A stretch of 14,464 nucleotides of DNA from Oribacterium parvum (lineage in GTDB: Bacteria; Bacillota; Clostridia; Lachnospirales; Lachnospiraceae): assembly GCA_938022235.1 (NCBI GenBank), contig CALIEL010000295.1:1-14464 (forward strand), read 5' to 3'. Positions 5,824 through 13,152 of this stretch are shown here, piece by piece. The notes below the pieces were generated by a model that did not search any database, was not told the origin of the DNA, and was given only the letters and a program-made list of their open reading frames with translations. Position numbers and translations under genes: made by a program. Numbering within the stretch: position 1 is the first letter of the stretch; each line of letters begins with the position of its first letter.

Positions 5824-5980
5824 CAATTATTCAGTCCGCTTCTGCTACAGATGCAGCTGTTGTAGTGACGCAGGAGTCGCCATTTCAACTCCTTTCGTCG
5901 GTCTTCTGTTACGAAGTTCTTTTCCAACTTCTGTCCTGCAACAGATGTATCTGTAGCAGAAGCGGGTGAATGTTTAATTG
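5824..5980. repeat. Long imperfect inverted repeat between tip and backbone pilin genes
   Basis: CCGCTTCTGCTACAGAT (5836-5852) and its exact complement (5949-5965) are 17-bp perfect arms. Inward, pairing continues through G.U, C-G and A-U, one mismatch, and then CTGTTG/CAACAG (5857-5862 and 5939-5944). Outward, two wobble pairs, ATTC/GAAT with one bulged base, and alternatively CAATTA/TAATTG (5824-5829 and 5975-5980) extend it. The inner loop holds GAAGTT/AACTTC and GGAGT/ACTCC mini-stems. It starts 21 bases after the tip-adhesin stop codon. I see no convincing target-site duplication and no internal gene. It may be a MITE-like insertion or an mRNA attenuation/processing element. Confidence 0.75.
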
Positions 5981-6001
5981 AGAATGTGCTGAAGAGGAGT
6001 C

Positions 6002-9000
6002 TTATACTTCTCTTCTTTTTTTGCTAATGGTGAGGTATGCCCCTGCCATTGCTACAAATCCGAAGATTCCAAAAAGGTATGGAGTGATGTCTCTTACGAC
6101 GCCAGTTGGAATTGGAAATTTCTTTGGATTAATAAATTTCGTAAATTCTTTAGGCTTAGTTAAATATCCCGTACAATTAAATTGAACTCCATTTCTTGTA
6201 ATAACATCACATCTTACCTCTTCTCCATCCTCACCTTTCTTTGTTTTAATTTCAGCTTTATTATAGTCAACTTCTTTTTTCTCGATTACATTGTATTGTG
6301 TATTAACATCCAACGGAATCTCGATTTGGGTATTGTGACGTAGTTTAAAGTGAAAAACTGAAATTTGCTTAGTACTTCCTATTTCAATATCCTGAATTGT
6401 CGTAATACTAATTTTACTTTTTAGTTGTTCGTCAAATCCATTTCTGATGGTAGTTAATTGTTCTTCAGTTAACTGTCTTCCAGAATCGTCTTTTAACGCT
6501 AAGTAAAAATCAAATCCTCTTTCTTGCTCAGCCTGTGTAAAAGCTGGTAATCCCATTTCTCTTACTTCTTTTTGAACAACAACTTTCTTCTTAGGATTTT
6601 CGGTTTTATCGTACACGTTCGTAAATTCATAGGATTGTCCTTCTCCAGTAATAAGATTATATTTCTGAGTTCTATCCCCATGCTTTACATCTTTGTACTT
6701 GTATCCAATTAAATCTTCAAGACTTTCTTTCAGAACACTTTCTTGATCTACAACTCTTTCAACAACTTTATATTCCTTGTTCATAGGAAGGTTGTCTATT
6801 GTGATTTGGAATGTATTTCTTGTTTCATCGGGCTTAATTTTATTTATATAAATATCAAGTCCATTCAATTGATAAGCCTTACCTTGTCTGAAAGCCTGAC
6901 TATCATTAAGCCATGTATCATCTCCTAAGTTTATTGTTCCAATTAATTTTTCTTCATTTGCATCTTTGCGGTAGATGTCAAAGTAGATTTTCTTTAAAAC
7001 TGCTTTTCCTAAATTAGTCCATTCTCCAGTACTAGTTCTATACAGCTTTGAATCAAATCCTTCGAAAAACTTATTGATTCTTAAATATCCTTTTGGATAG
7101 GGCTTAAGAATCGGCTTTTTATAAGGCCTCTCTTTGTCTTTTCCATTCCACTTATAAGTAAATTTGGCTTCTTTATTTGTGTATAAACCAAACTTACCTG
7201 CAGAAGTACCATACATTGCAGCATTAGAAAATTCAGATGGTAATTGAATATTTTCTTTACTGTATATGTCTTGTAAGTCAGTGCGTGGATCTCCTTTGTC
7301 TTTATTTGCCCGGCTTTCCTTAAGCTTTTCATAAGCCTTAGCACTTGGTTTAATTGTAGCAGTCAGTCTAATTTCATAGCCTGCGGGTAAACTGAAGTCC
7401 GATGGAATTGTTTTTAACTGAATTACTCCGCCATCTTCTAAACTCGGATCCGGCTTTGTTAGATTAAATCCATTTAATCCCAAATCTTTCATCTGGTCCT
7501 TATCTAACGGTCCTTCTGCAACCTCTACCCCATTGTCCTCCATTTTATAGACTTCTGCTTTTAGCTCTTTGTTCTTTACTAAGGTTACGTTCTCACTTAA
7601 GGTATCCGTAATTGTAAAATCTGTTACCTTTGGAGCTATTCTTCTTTCAAGTTCACTAAAGCTACTTAACAGTGTGGCAGGATCCTTACCATCAAACACC
7701 TCACTGTCCGCTCCTTCTGCCAGAGCAGACTTAGCACGAATAAATTTCGTACCCATGTGTGCCCATGTATCTGTCCTCTGATCATGGCCATGTGCTTGTG
7801 TCAATTCTTTTAAGTGCTTCCAATTTTCAGTATTTCCAATTCCTACAGAATAGAAAGCTGCATATCCATCTAGTGTTGAAAGAATACCTCTAGCCTGATT
7901 TAATCCCACTCGACTAAAGTATTGACCATTCCCATAGGAATATCCTGCTTTAAAATTTGTGTGGAAATGAACGCCGGAAGATCGAGATGGTCTTATTTTC
8001 GTAACTCTATCCGTGATGTATGTATCGTCATATTCGCCATCTTCTCTAACGTAGCCGTACGTTGGATCTGTACCAGAGATCATTACTACAATCTTTTTTG
8101 CATCTATTCTTCTTCCATTGTTTGATAGATTGCCTGAAACATTTGTTATTCTGCTTGTAATTAAAGAGTCAGTTTCGTCTTTCAATAAGTATTTCAAGCC
8201 TTCTATTGCCGCTGTGTAATTTGTTCCAGTATTCTCAGAATTGGACTCCGGTAGTCTTTCTAAATTCTCCTTAAATCTTTCAGCAGAAGAAGTAAATCCA
8301 TATACATGGGTAGTATCGTTCCAAGCTGTATCTGTAATAGTCATTTTACCATTAGCATCGCTAAGTTTTGTTATTACATTTGGCTCATTGCCCGCGTAAA
8401 CAATTCCTCCTTCATCTTTTTCTGTTCTTTCACCTCCAAATCCTACCAATGCATACTGCAGGTCATAATTTGAATTCTTAGATAAATTTTCTACTAAGGA
8501 TACTAAATATCTTTTTGTTACTTCTTTCTTACTGGTTCCCAATGCTGCGGGATTCTTTGATTTTTCTTTTGTAATATCTTTTTCAAAAGAAGAATTCATA
8601 CTTTTAGTTGAATCCAGCAAAAAGATGATATCCAGCTTTTCTTTCTTTTTACTTACTTGTCCTGTTAAGGTCAAGTCATAAGTTCCATCAAGATTATCTT
8701 TAATATACTTCTCATTACGAGGCTCTTCTTCTCTCTGGTCAGCTTTTTTGCTTTTCGTATCATAAACAAAGTAGAAGTCATTTGTTTCACACAATCTTAT
8801 AGCTGGCTCTCCCTTATCCTTAGTAAACCAAGTATATCTTGGAGTACTCACGCCTGGTAAAATTGTAGATAAGGTATATCCCGTGTTATCAATCCTCTCA
8901 AGACCTTTACGAAAATCTCCATCATCCGGACCATATGACCAGTTAATTGTAAAGTAATCTTCATCTTTACCATGCTTCCATATATCCATATTGTCTCTTT

Positions 9001-11116
9001 TAGGATTATATGGATATACTTCTAAGAAATCATACCCGTAGAAATCTTTTTTTGCTTTCCCTGTTTTTGTGGATCTATCATAGTAAACATCACTTCCGAG
9101 TTCATTATGATCGATATACTGGCGCCTTTTTTCTGCATCTGCAAAATTTACATAATATTTTACTTTATTACCATCTTGAAAATCGGTAAAAGTATCTTCT
9201 TCATCTCTGTGCCATTTTGCACCCACTGCACTAATATCTACGCGTGTAGTTGGACCAATTTCGTTAAAGTTTTTATCTACATAATGGAAACGAATCGGAA
9301 CTGCAGCATCACAGAGGCCACCCTTTGCATCGGCTTTCCAAGTGATTTGATACAAAGAGAAGGAATCTACTGTAAACTCTTTAGTAATTGTTTCACCTTT
9401 GGTATCATCTTCTGTTTTCAAGGTACTTGTTGATTTTTCTACTTCATCAGTGTTAGTAATGTCATCCGTTAAAATAAGATTTTTTGAATTATTAGATTGA
9501 ACTACCGTATCTACTTTTTCAATTTCTTTGGTTTCATTATTTTCAACCAAATGATGAATAGCAATTGTATCCGAAGACGCATCTTCAGGTAAAACTTTTT
9601 TATCAATAGTAATTCTTACAGATACCGGAGACTTTGGCTCTACTTCTACAGCACTGTCTTTCTTATCCACAAAGCGGATATCCAAGCTTGCTGCATCGTC
9701 GTAGATGGAATACTCCTTCAGAACCTTAACCTGCTCTTCGGAAAGCTTTTCTCCTTCTGTTTCTTCTTCCGGCTTGAAGAGACGCTTTGCTTCTAATACT
9801 ACATCGCCATCAAATGCCGCTTCGTCGTAGAATACTTGTACGTTACCGAATCCTTCAATTTCTACGTTCTGGCTCTTTCTACCAAGTTCATTCAAGCTGT
9901 ACTGGGTAAAACGAATAGATTGTAATTCAGGAAGGATTTCTTCACTGTGCTCTGTGACATCTTTCAGAAGACTGCTGTCTTCTACAACTGCTTTCTGTGC
10001 TTCTGTTGCCTTTTCAGCCTGAGCTGTCTCAGCTTTAGCTGCTGTTTCTTTAACTATCGCTTCAGTAGCTTCTACTCTAGCTTCTGTTGCTTCCTCGGAA
10101 GCTTCTGTCTTCACCTCAGCCTTAGCTTCAGTGGATTCCGCTACTGCTTCTGCAGCGGTACTTACGATTGCTACTTCGGAATCATCCTTACGTGCTTCCT
10201 CGGAAGCCTTGCTTTCTTCTGTAGCTTTAGTTTCTTCAGTTGCTTTGCTTTCTGCTACTTCCTGCTTAGCTTCGGCAGAACTCTCTTCTGCCTTGGAAGC
10301 TCCTACAGTCTGTACTTCTGTGCTTTCATCCTTAGCTTCTGCATCCTTGGCATTCTTGGCTTCTGCCTGTGCTTTCTTGGCATCGCCCAAGAACTTCTTG
10401 AACAGGCTTGTCTTAGAAGCTACGGTTACTTTCGGATATTTATTGCCATCAACAGAGAGCTGGAAAGTCATTTTTTCTGTAGACTTGTTCTCATACACGA
10501 AGGTGATGAGCTCGCTTCCAGTTAACTCTGTGTTTCTTTCAAGGTTGCTGTCAGATGCTTTCTCTTCTGTTAAGGAAACTGTTGTTGCTTCTTCTTTCTT
10601 GGGAAGAAGTCCTGCTACTGCGCTCTCCTTGCTATAGAGCAGTAAGCTTTCTTTACTTTCCTTACGAACCAGTCTGTCTAAGTTCTTCGCATCTCTTTCT
10701 ACATAAATCTGTAAGCCGGCTTCTTCAGCGTTCAGGCTTTCTTCCAGGTTCTCGGCGATACTGTTCAGAGGAATGTTGTAAATCTCTTTCTCTCCGTCAA
10801 AGTACTCTTCGAACTCTGTCGCCAGTTCCTGATCCTTGCTGTAGGAACGGAGATTGCTCTTCCCCACTTTCTCGCCCTTCAGGATAGCTTCTGTAGCCGC
10901 TCTCCGAAGATCCGCGCCAAGGAGCTGTACTTTTATCTGGGTTCCGCTTACTTCGATTTCGTTATTCTGTTCGGTATGAGAGGAATCTGCTCGTCCGGAA
11001 ATGGTAAGTCCACGATAGCCGGTGAACAAAAGACAAGCGATCATCAGCAAGGATAACTTCTGCTTAAATCCCTTCTTCATCTTCCCTATATAATTATTTC
11101 TACGATAATTCTTCAT
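6002..11116 (-). CDS. Giant VWA-domain pilus tip adhesin, IPTG sorting signal
   Basis: A 1704-residue surface protein. Layout: a long, Lys-rich Sec signal peptide (about 1-44); an N-terminal domain I do not recognise (about 45-240); an Ala/Glu/Lys-rich, probably helical, low-complexity segment with KATEETKATEESKASEE-like repeats (about 245-388); a beta-rich region ending TVDSFSLYQITW (to about 600). Next is a von Willebrand factor A domain with a MIDAS: DSTKS at Asp835-Ser839, Thr968 in NYTAA and Asp1017 in SGTDP. A TDTLSENV-type beta domain follows, then a CnaB-like domain (RINKFFEG ... FTNVYD, about 1340-1510) and a last pilin-type domain (VVVQKEV ... KFINPKK). The C-terminus has IPTG (Pro1670-Gly1672), one membrane helix and KKRREV. 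It resembles RrgA-like tip adhesins, where VWA mediates binding; the ligand is unknown. I chose ATG 11116 (AAGGTGG eight bases upstream) over GTG 11128. It is first in the operon. Confidence 0.9.
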   Translation of the reverse strand: MKNYRRNNYIGKMKKGFKQKLSLLMIACLLFTGYRGLTISGRADSSHTEQNNEIEVSGTQIKVQLLGADLRRAATEAILKGEKVGKSNLRSYSKDQELATEFEEYFDGEKEIYNIPLNSIAENLEESLNAEEAGLQIYVERDAKNLDRLVRKESKESLLLYSKESAVAGLLPKKEEATTVSLTEEKASDSNLERNTELTGSELITFVYENKSTEKMTFQLSVDGNKYPKVTVASKTSLFKKFLGDAKKAQAEAKNAKDAEAKDESTEVQTVGASKAEESSAEAKQEVAESKATEETKATEESKASEEARKDDSEVAIVSTAAEAVAESTEAKAEVKTEASEEATEARVEATEAIVKETAAKAETAQAEKATEAQKAVVEDSSLLKDVTEHSEEILPELQSIRFTQYSLNELGRKSQNVEIEGFGNVQVFYDEAAFDGDVVLEAKRLFKPEEETEGEKLSEEQVKVLKEYSIYDDAASLDIRFVDKKDSAVEVEPKSPVSVRITIDKKVLPEDASSDTIAIHHLVENNETKEIEKVDTVVQSNNSKNLILTDDITNTDEVEKSTSTLKTEDDTKGETITKEFTVDSFSLYQITWKADAKGGLCDAAVPIRFHYVDKNFNEIGPTTRVDISAVGAKWHRDEEDTFTDFQDGNKVKYYVNFADAEKRRQYIDHNELGSDVYYDRSTKTGKAKKDFYGYDFLEVYPYNPKRDNMDIWKHGKDEDYFTINWSYGPDDGDFRKGLERIDNTGYTLSTILPGVSTPRYTWFTKDKGEPAIRLCETNDFYFVYDTKSKKADQREEEPRNEKYIKDNLDGTYDLTLTGQVSKKKEKLDIIFLLDSTKSMNSSFEKDITKEKSKNPAALGTSKKEVTKRYLVSLVENLSKNSNYDLQYALVGFGGERTEKDEGGIVYAGNEPNVITKLSDANGKMTITDTAWNDTTHVYGFTSSAERFKENLERLPESNSENTGTNYTAAIEGLKYLLKDETDSLITSRITNVSGNLSNNGRRIDAKKIVVMISGTDPTYGYVREDGEYDDTYITDRVTKIRPSRSSGVHFHTNFKAGYSYGNGQYFSRVGLNQARGILSTLDGYAAFYSVGIGNTENWKHLKELTQAHGHDQRTDTWAHMGTKFIRAKSALAEGADSEVFDGKDPATLLSSFSELERRIAPKVTDFTITDTLSENVTLVKNKELKAEVYKMEDNGVEVAEGPLDKDQMKDLGLNGFNLTKPDPSLEDGGVIQLKTIPSDFSLPAGYEIRLTATIKPSAKAYEKLKESRANKDKGDPRTDLQDIYSKENIQLPSEFSNAAMYGTSAGKFGLYTNKEAKFTYKWNGKDKERPYKKPILKPYPKGYLRINKFFEGFDSKLYRTSTGEWTNLGKAVLKKIYFDIYRKDANEEKLIGTINLGDDTWLNDSQAFRQGKAYQLNGLDIYINKIKPDETRNTFQITIDNLPMNKEYKVVERVVDQESVLKESLEDLIGYKYKDVKHGDRTQKYNLITGEGQSYEFTNVYDKTENPKKKVVVQKEVREMGLPAFTQAEQERGFDFYLALKDDSGRQLTEEQLTTIRNGFDEQLKSKISITTIQDIEIGSTKQISVFHFKLRHNTQIEIPLDVNTQYNVIEKKEVDYNKAEIKTKKGEDGEEVRCDVITRNGVQFNCTGYLTKPKEFTKFINPKKFPIPTGVVRDITPYLFGIFGFVAMAGAYLTISKKRREV

Positions 11117-11166
11117 GCCATCGACCACCTTTTTCGTACTGTTGGGTTTACAATTCTTTGAAAGAA

Positions 11167-11186
11167 TCCGAAAGCTTTCTTTCGGA
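11167..11186. repeat. Hairpin in the pilus operon leader
   Basis: TCCGAAAG (11167-11174) and CTTTCGGA (11179-11186) form a perfect 8-bp stem with a 4-base loop, about 50 bases upstream of the tip-adhesin ATG. It is within the predicted leader of about 210 bases and could affect mRNA stability or translation. It has no T tract. Confidence 0.5.
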
Positions 11187-11330
11187 CTTTCGAAAAGTTC
11201 TCAGGCTTTCTTAGACTTTCCGGAAGTTTCCTTTAAGATTGCTTTTCCACTTTCTTAGAATCTTCTTTCCTTATTCTTACTCAGTACAGTTCAGGCTCGA
11301 TGTTGCGGGCGTTCCTTCTCTGTATCCCGT

Positions 11331-11358
11331 ATTCTAGCAAAAGCAGTTTTTATTTCAA
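11331..11358 (-). promoter_or_regulatory. Pilus operon promoter
   Basis: On the minus strand TTGAAA (11358-11353) is followed after 16 bases by TAGAAT (11336-11331), which is preceded by TGC to give an extended -10. Transcription would begin near 11325, leaving a leader of about 208 bases before the tip-adhesin ATG. The rest of the 477-bp gap 11117-11593 contains no credible gene. Confidence 0.65.
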
Positions 11359-11362
11359 TAGA

Positions 11363-11541
11363 CTTTGCGCGAAAGGCCCTTTAAATGTCATGAAAAGGGT
11401 TTTTCCCGTTTTATCCTATTTCTCGCCTATTCAAAATGCTTTAAATATCTTCTCGTTCCTTCGATTTTCTGTGCAAAATTTCTTAATATTTTTTTAGTTT
11501 TTTCTTGTTTCTTTTTCTTCTCAGCTGTATTTTCGCGCAAA
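11363..11541. promoter_or_regulatory. Repeated TTTCGCGCAAA motifs upstream of the pilus promoter
   Basis: The 11-base core TTTCGCGCAAA occurs on the plus strand at 11531-11541 and on the minus strand at 11374-11364; the latter ends five bases upstream of the -35 of the pilus promoter. A related TTTACGCGCACAAA follows at 11571. GC-rich cores of this kind stand out in an otherwise AT-rich spacer and could be sites for an unknown regulator. Confidence 0.45.
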
Positions 11542-11593
11542 ATATTCGGAAGAAGTCCTTTCTCCCTATATTTACGCGCACAAAAAAGAGTTC

Positions 11594-12001
11594 TTACGCC
11601 TTGTCTTCATTTTCATAGATGATTGCCCCGTGGGGACAGGTCTTTGGAAAATGTAAATATGCGTTCAAACGTTCTATCAGCTTCTCATCGCTGATGTGCT
11701 CCAGCTGCTCCGCCTGTTCGTGGACTTCCGCTTCTTCATATTGAAGCTTGGTCATCAAAAAGCTTTCCCACAAACGGTGTCTGCTTAAAATGCGTCTGGC
11801 GATCCGCTCTCCCTCTGCGCTCAAGGATAGCTGTCTCCCCTCTGCTACTACAAAACCTTCTTGAATCAGTTTCTTCACCATCTCTGATGCTGATGCCCTG
11901 GAAACTCCCAAACTATCCGCAATTCTCTGATTACTGGCCTCTCCTTCGCGTTCAGCAATCTTAAAAATCGCTTTGATGTAGTCCTCCCGGTTCTGTGTCA
12001 T
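11594..12001 (-). CDS. DtxR/MntR-family metal-dependent transcriptional regulator
   Basis: A 135-residue DNA-binding protein. The winged helix-turn-helix is at about residues 17-60 (NQRIADSLGVSRASASEMVKKLIQEGFV). The dimerisation/metal-binding domain shows RHRLWESFL, HEQAEQLEHISDE and a late CPHG (122-125). These are typical of manganese/iron-responsive DtxR proteins of the short class without an SH3-like third domain. Asp7 in NREDYIKAIF matches the first metal ligand of the family. With metal bound, such proteins usually repress uptake transporters, and this one lies directly after an ABC-3 metal transporter operon on the same strand. I chose ATG 12001 because AGGAGG lies four bases upstream; a TTG at 12067 has none. 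Which metal it senses cannot be decided from these residues. Confidence 0.9.
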   Translation of the reverse strand: MTQNREDYIKAIFKIAEREGEASNQRIADSLGVSRASASEMVKKLIQEGFVVAEGRQLSLSAEGERIARRILSRHRLWESFLMTKLQYEEAEVHEQAEQLEHISDEKLIERLNAYLHFPKTCPHGAIIYENEDKA

Positions 12002-12098
12002 CTGGCCTCCTGTATAGACTCTTACTACAGACCTCTTCCTTTCTTTTTCTGTGTTGCATAGTCGCAATTATTCAATTTTTTTCTTCTCCATTACAGGG

Positions 12099-12133
12099 AA
12101 TATAAACCCTTTCTAAATAAAACGCAAGCGTTT
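12099..12133 (-). promoter_or_regulatory. Promoter of the metalloregulator gene with overlapping palindrome
   Basis: On the minus strand TTGCGT (12127-12122), a 17-base spacer and TATATT (12104-12099) form a good promoter about 100 bases before the regulator ATG. The -35 lies inside the perfect palindrome AAACGC-AA-GCGTTT (12120-12133), a likely operator, perhaps for the regulator itself or for a LacI/CcpA-type protein. Confidence 0.55.
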
Positions 12134-12155
12134 CCGTCATTATTCCCCATTTTAA

Positions 12156-12218
12156 TATTTTCACACCATTTATTTAAGCAATATTCTTAAATAACAAGTT
12201 TTTTGCTTTGTGAAAATA
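12156..12218. repeat. Nested AT-rich inverted repeats downstream of the permease genes
   Basis: Outer arms TATTTTCACA (12156-12165) and TGTGAAAATA (12209-12218) are perfect over 10 bp. Inside them TTATTTAAG (12170-12178) and CTTAAATAA (12186-12194) are perfect over 9 bp with a 7-base loop. The element lies between the last permease gene and the regulator promoter. It may end or process the transporter mRNA, or contain a palindromic protein-binding site. It lacks the GC-rich stem of a standard terminator. Confidence 0.5.
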
Positions 12219-12243
12219 GCCTATGGCAGCTCCCTTTTATAGG

Positions 12244-12285
12244 AAATCACTTCGCTTTGATGGCAAATCACTTTGCTTTTATAGG
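12244..12285. repeat. Degenerate 21-bp tandem repeat across the permease stop codon
   Basis: Units at 12244-12264 and 12265-12285 both begin AAATCACTT, followed by c/tGCTTT, and agree at 17 of 21 positions. The stretch TTTTATAGG recurs just before the first unit (12235-12243). The repeat covers the last five codons of the permease and its downstream flank. Confidence 0.55.
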
Positions 12286-13113
12286 AATAGCAACTCCCTT
12301 TCGCTTTGTTTTCTTCAGATATTGCTGTATCAAACCGTCCAGCATGCCGACAAAGGCACAGCATCCGGAGAGGGAGATATTGAAGCGGAAGGAAAGAATC
12401 AGTGCCAGTACAGCGTGTAGCAGGGCAAAGGCTATGCTGTAGAGAATACAGTCCCGCAGATTCCTGCTGTATAATCTTGCCACGGCGATGGGAGCCACAA
12501 AGAGGGAAATGGTCAGGATTCCTCCTACCGTATCGAAGGAGGATATGCTTGTGATGACGATGCAAAAAAGCAGGGCGTAGTGGAGACGTCTTTGGCTTTT
12601 TGACATTTGCCCCGCTTCCTCTCCTTCAAAGAGCAGCTTCTTCATGGGACGGTAGCTGATGAGCAGAAAGGCGGTGTTTAAGAGCAGGCAGAATAGCATT
12701 TTCCAAAAAGACACCGGCATCCCCAGACTTCTTTGGAAGGGAATCAAGAAGGGATTTCCCATCAGCACCATATCCGTGTCCAAATGGACGTTTCGGTAGT
12801 ATAGGCTTAATAGGAGTATACCCAGAGCAAAGAAGAGGGGAAAGAGAAAGCCCAGGCTCTCCTCTCTTTTCCAACGAAGCTTCTCCTGTAGCAGTTCTAT
12901 GCAATAAAAGGTGAAGAGGGCGAATAGGCCTGTACCCAGAATCAGAAGGGGGGAGGACAGGTCTTTGATGAAGCTAAAGCTTAGGACGATGCCCAGTAGT
13001 GAGGTGTGGTACAGGGCATCTATGGACATACTGCAATTTCGGTAATAGACATAGGGACTGAGCATGCCCGTGGCTATCGCGCAGAGAAGAAAGACCAAAC
13101 AGATTTCCGGCAT
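12268..13113 (-). CDS. ABC-3 family metal-ion permease (second membrane subunit)
   Basis: A 281-residue polytopic membrane protein with about eight or nine hydrophobic segments, the usual size for ZnuB/MntB/TroC-D permeases, which form the channel for Zn2+, Mn2+ or Fe2+ import. Family marks are SMSIDALYHTSLLGIVLSF near residues 28-46 (position of the SLLGDAxSH motif), the loop HLDTDMVLMGNPFLIPF, and SSFDTVGGILTISLFVAPIAVARL in the C-terminal half. It starts 39 bp after the first permease with AAAGGAG at good spacing, so both are co-translated from one mRNA and probably pair as a heterodimer. The N-terminal ligand motif is more divergent than in the first subunit. Metal specificity is not readable from sequence. 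Confidence 0.88.
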   Translation of the reverse strand: MPEICLVFLLCAIATGMLSPYVYYRNCSMSIDALYHTSLLGIVLSFSFIKDLSSPLLILGTGLFALFTFYCIELLQEKLRWKREESLGFLFPLFFALGILLLSLYYRNVHLDTDMVLMGNPFLIPFQRSLGMPVSFWKMLFCLLLNTAFLLISYRPMKKLLFEGEEAGQMSKSQRRLHYALLFCIVITSISSFDTVGGILTISLFVAPIAVARLYSRNLRDCILYSIAFALLHAVLALILSFRFNISLSGCCAFVGMLDGLIQQYLKKTKRKGVAIPIKAK

Positions 13114-13152
13114 GGCACTCCTTTCTTATTAGGAAGAAACTTTTCAGTAGTT

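Noticed and set aside
5824..5980. Calling the long hairpin a MITE or insertion sequence.
   Set aside because: No clear flanking target duplication and no second copy in the window; kept only as an inverted repeat.
7081..7344. Minus-strand open frame in another phase within the tip adhesin, which could suggest a frameshift.
   Set aside because: The main frame runs uninterrupted through this position with a coherent domain order, so this is a chance frame.
9947..10525. Plus-strand open frame of 192 codons, Cys/Phe/Ser rich, and the overlapping 168-codon frame at 10131-10637.
   Set aside because: Both are shadows of the Ala/Glu/Lys-rich repeats of the tip adhesin on the other strand; no ribosome binding site and no recognisable fold.
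11116..11128. GTG at 11128 as start of the tip adhesin.
   Set aside because: It overlaps the ribosome binding site AAGGTGG, which is correctly spaced for the ATG at 11116.
11300..11622. Plus-strand open frames in the gap between the metalloregulator and the tip adhesin.
   Set aside because: Compositionally Phe/Ser-rich translations of T-rich DNA, no family resemblance, and they overlap the pilus promoter region.
12221..12565. Minus-strand 114-codon frame overlapping the end of the second permease.
   Set aside because: Out-of-phase shadow of the permease gene; the repeated VI-x-x-x-S pattern at its end is the 21-bp DNA repeat translated.
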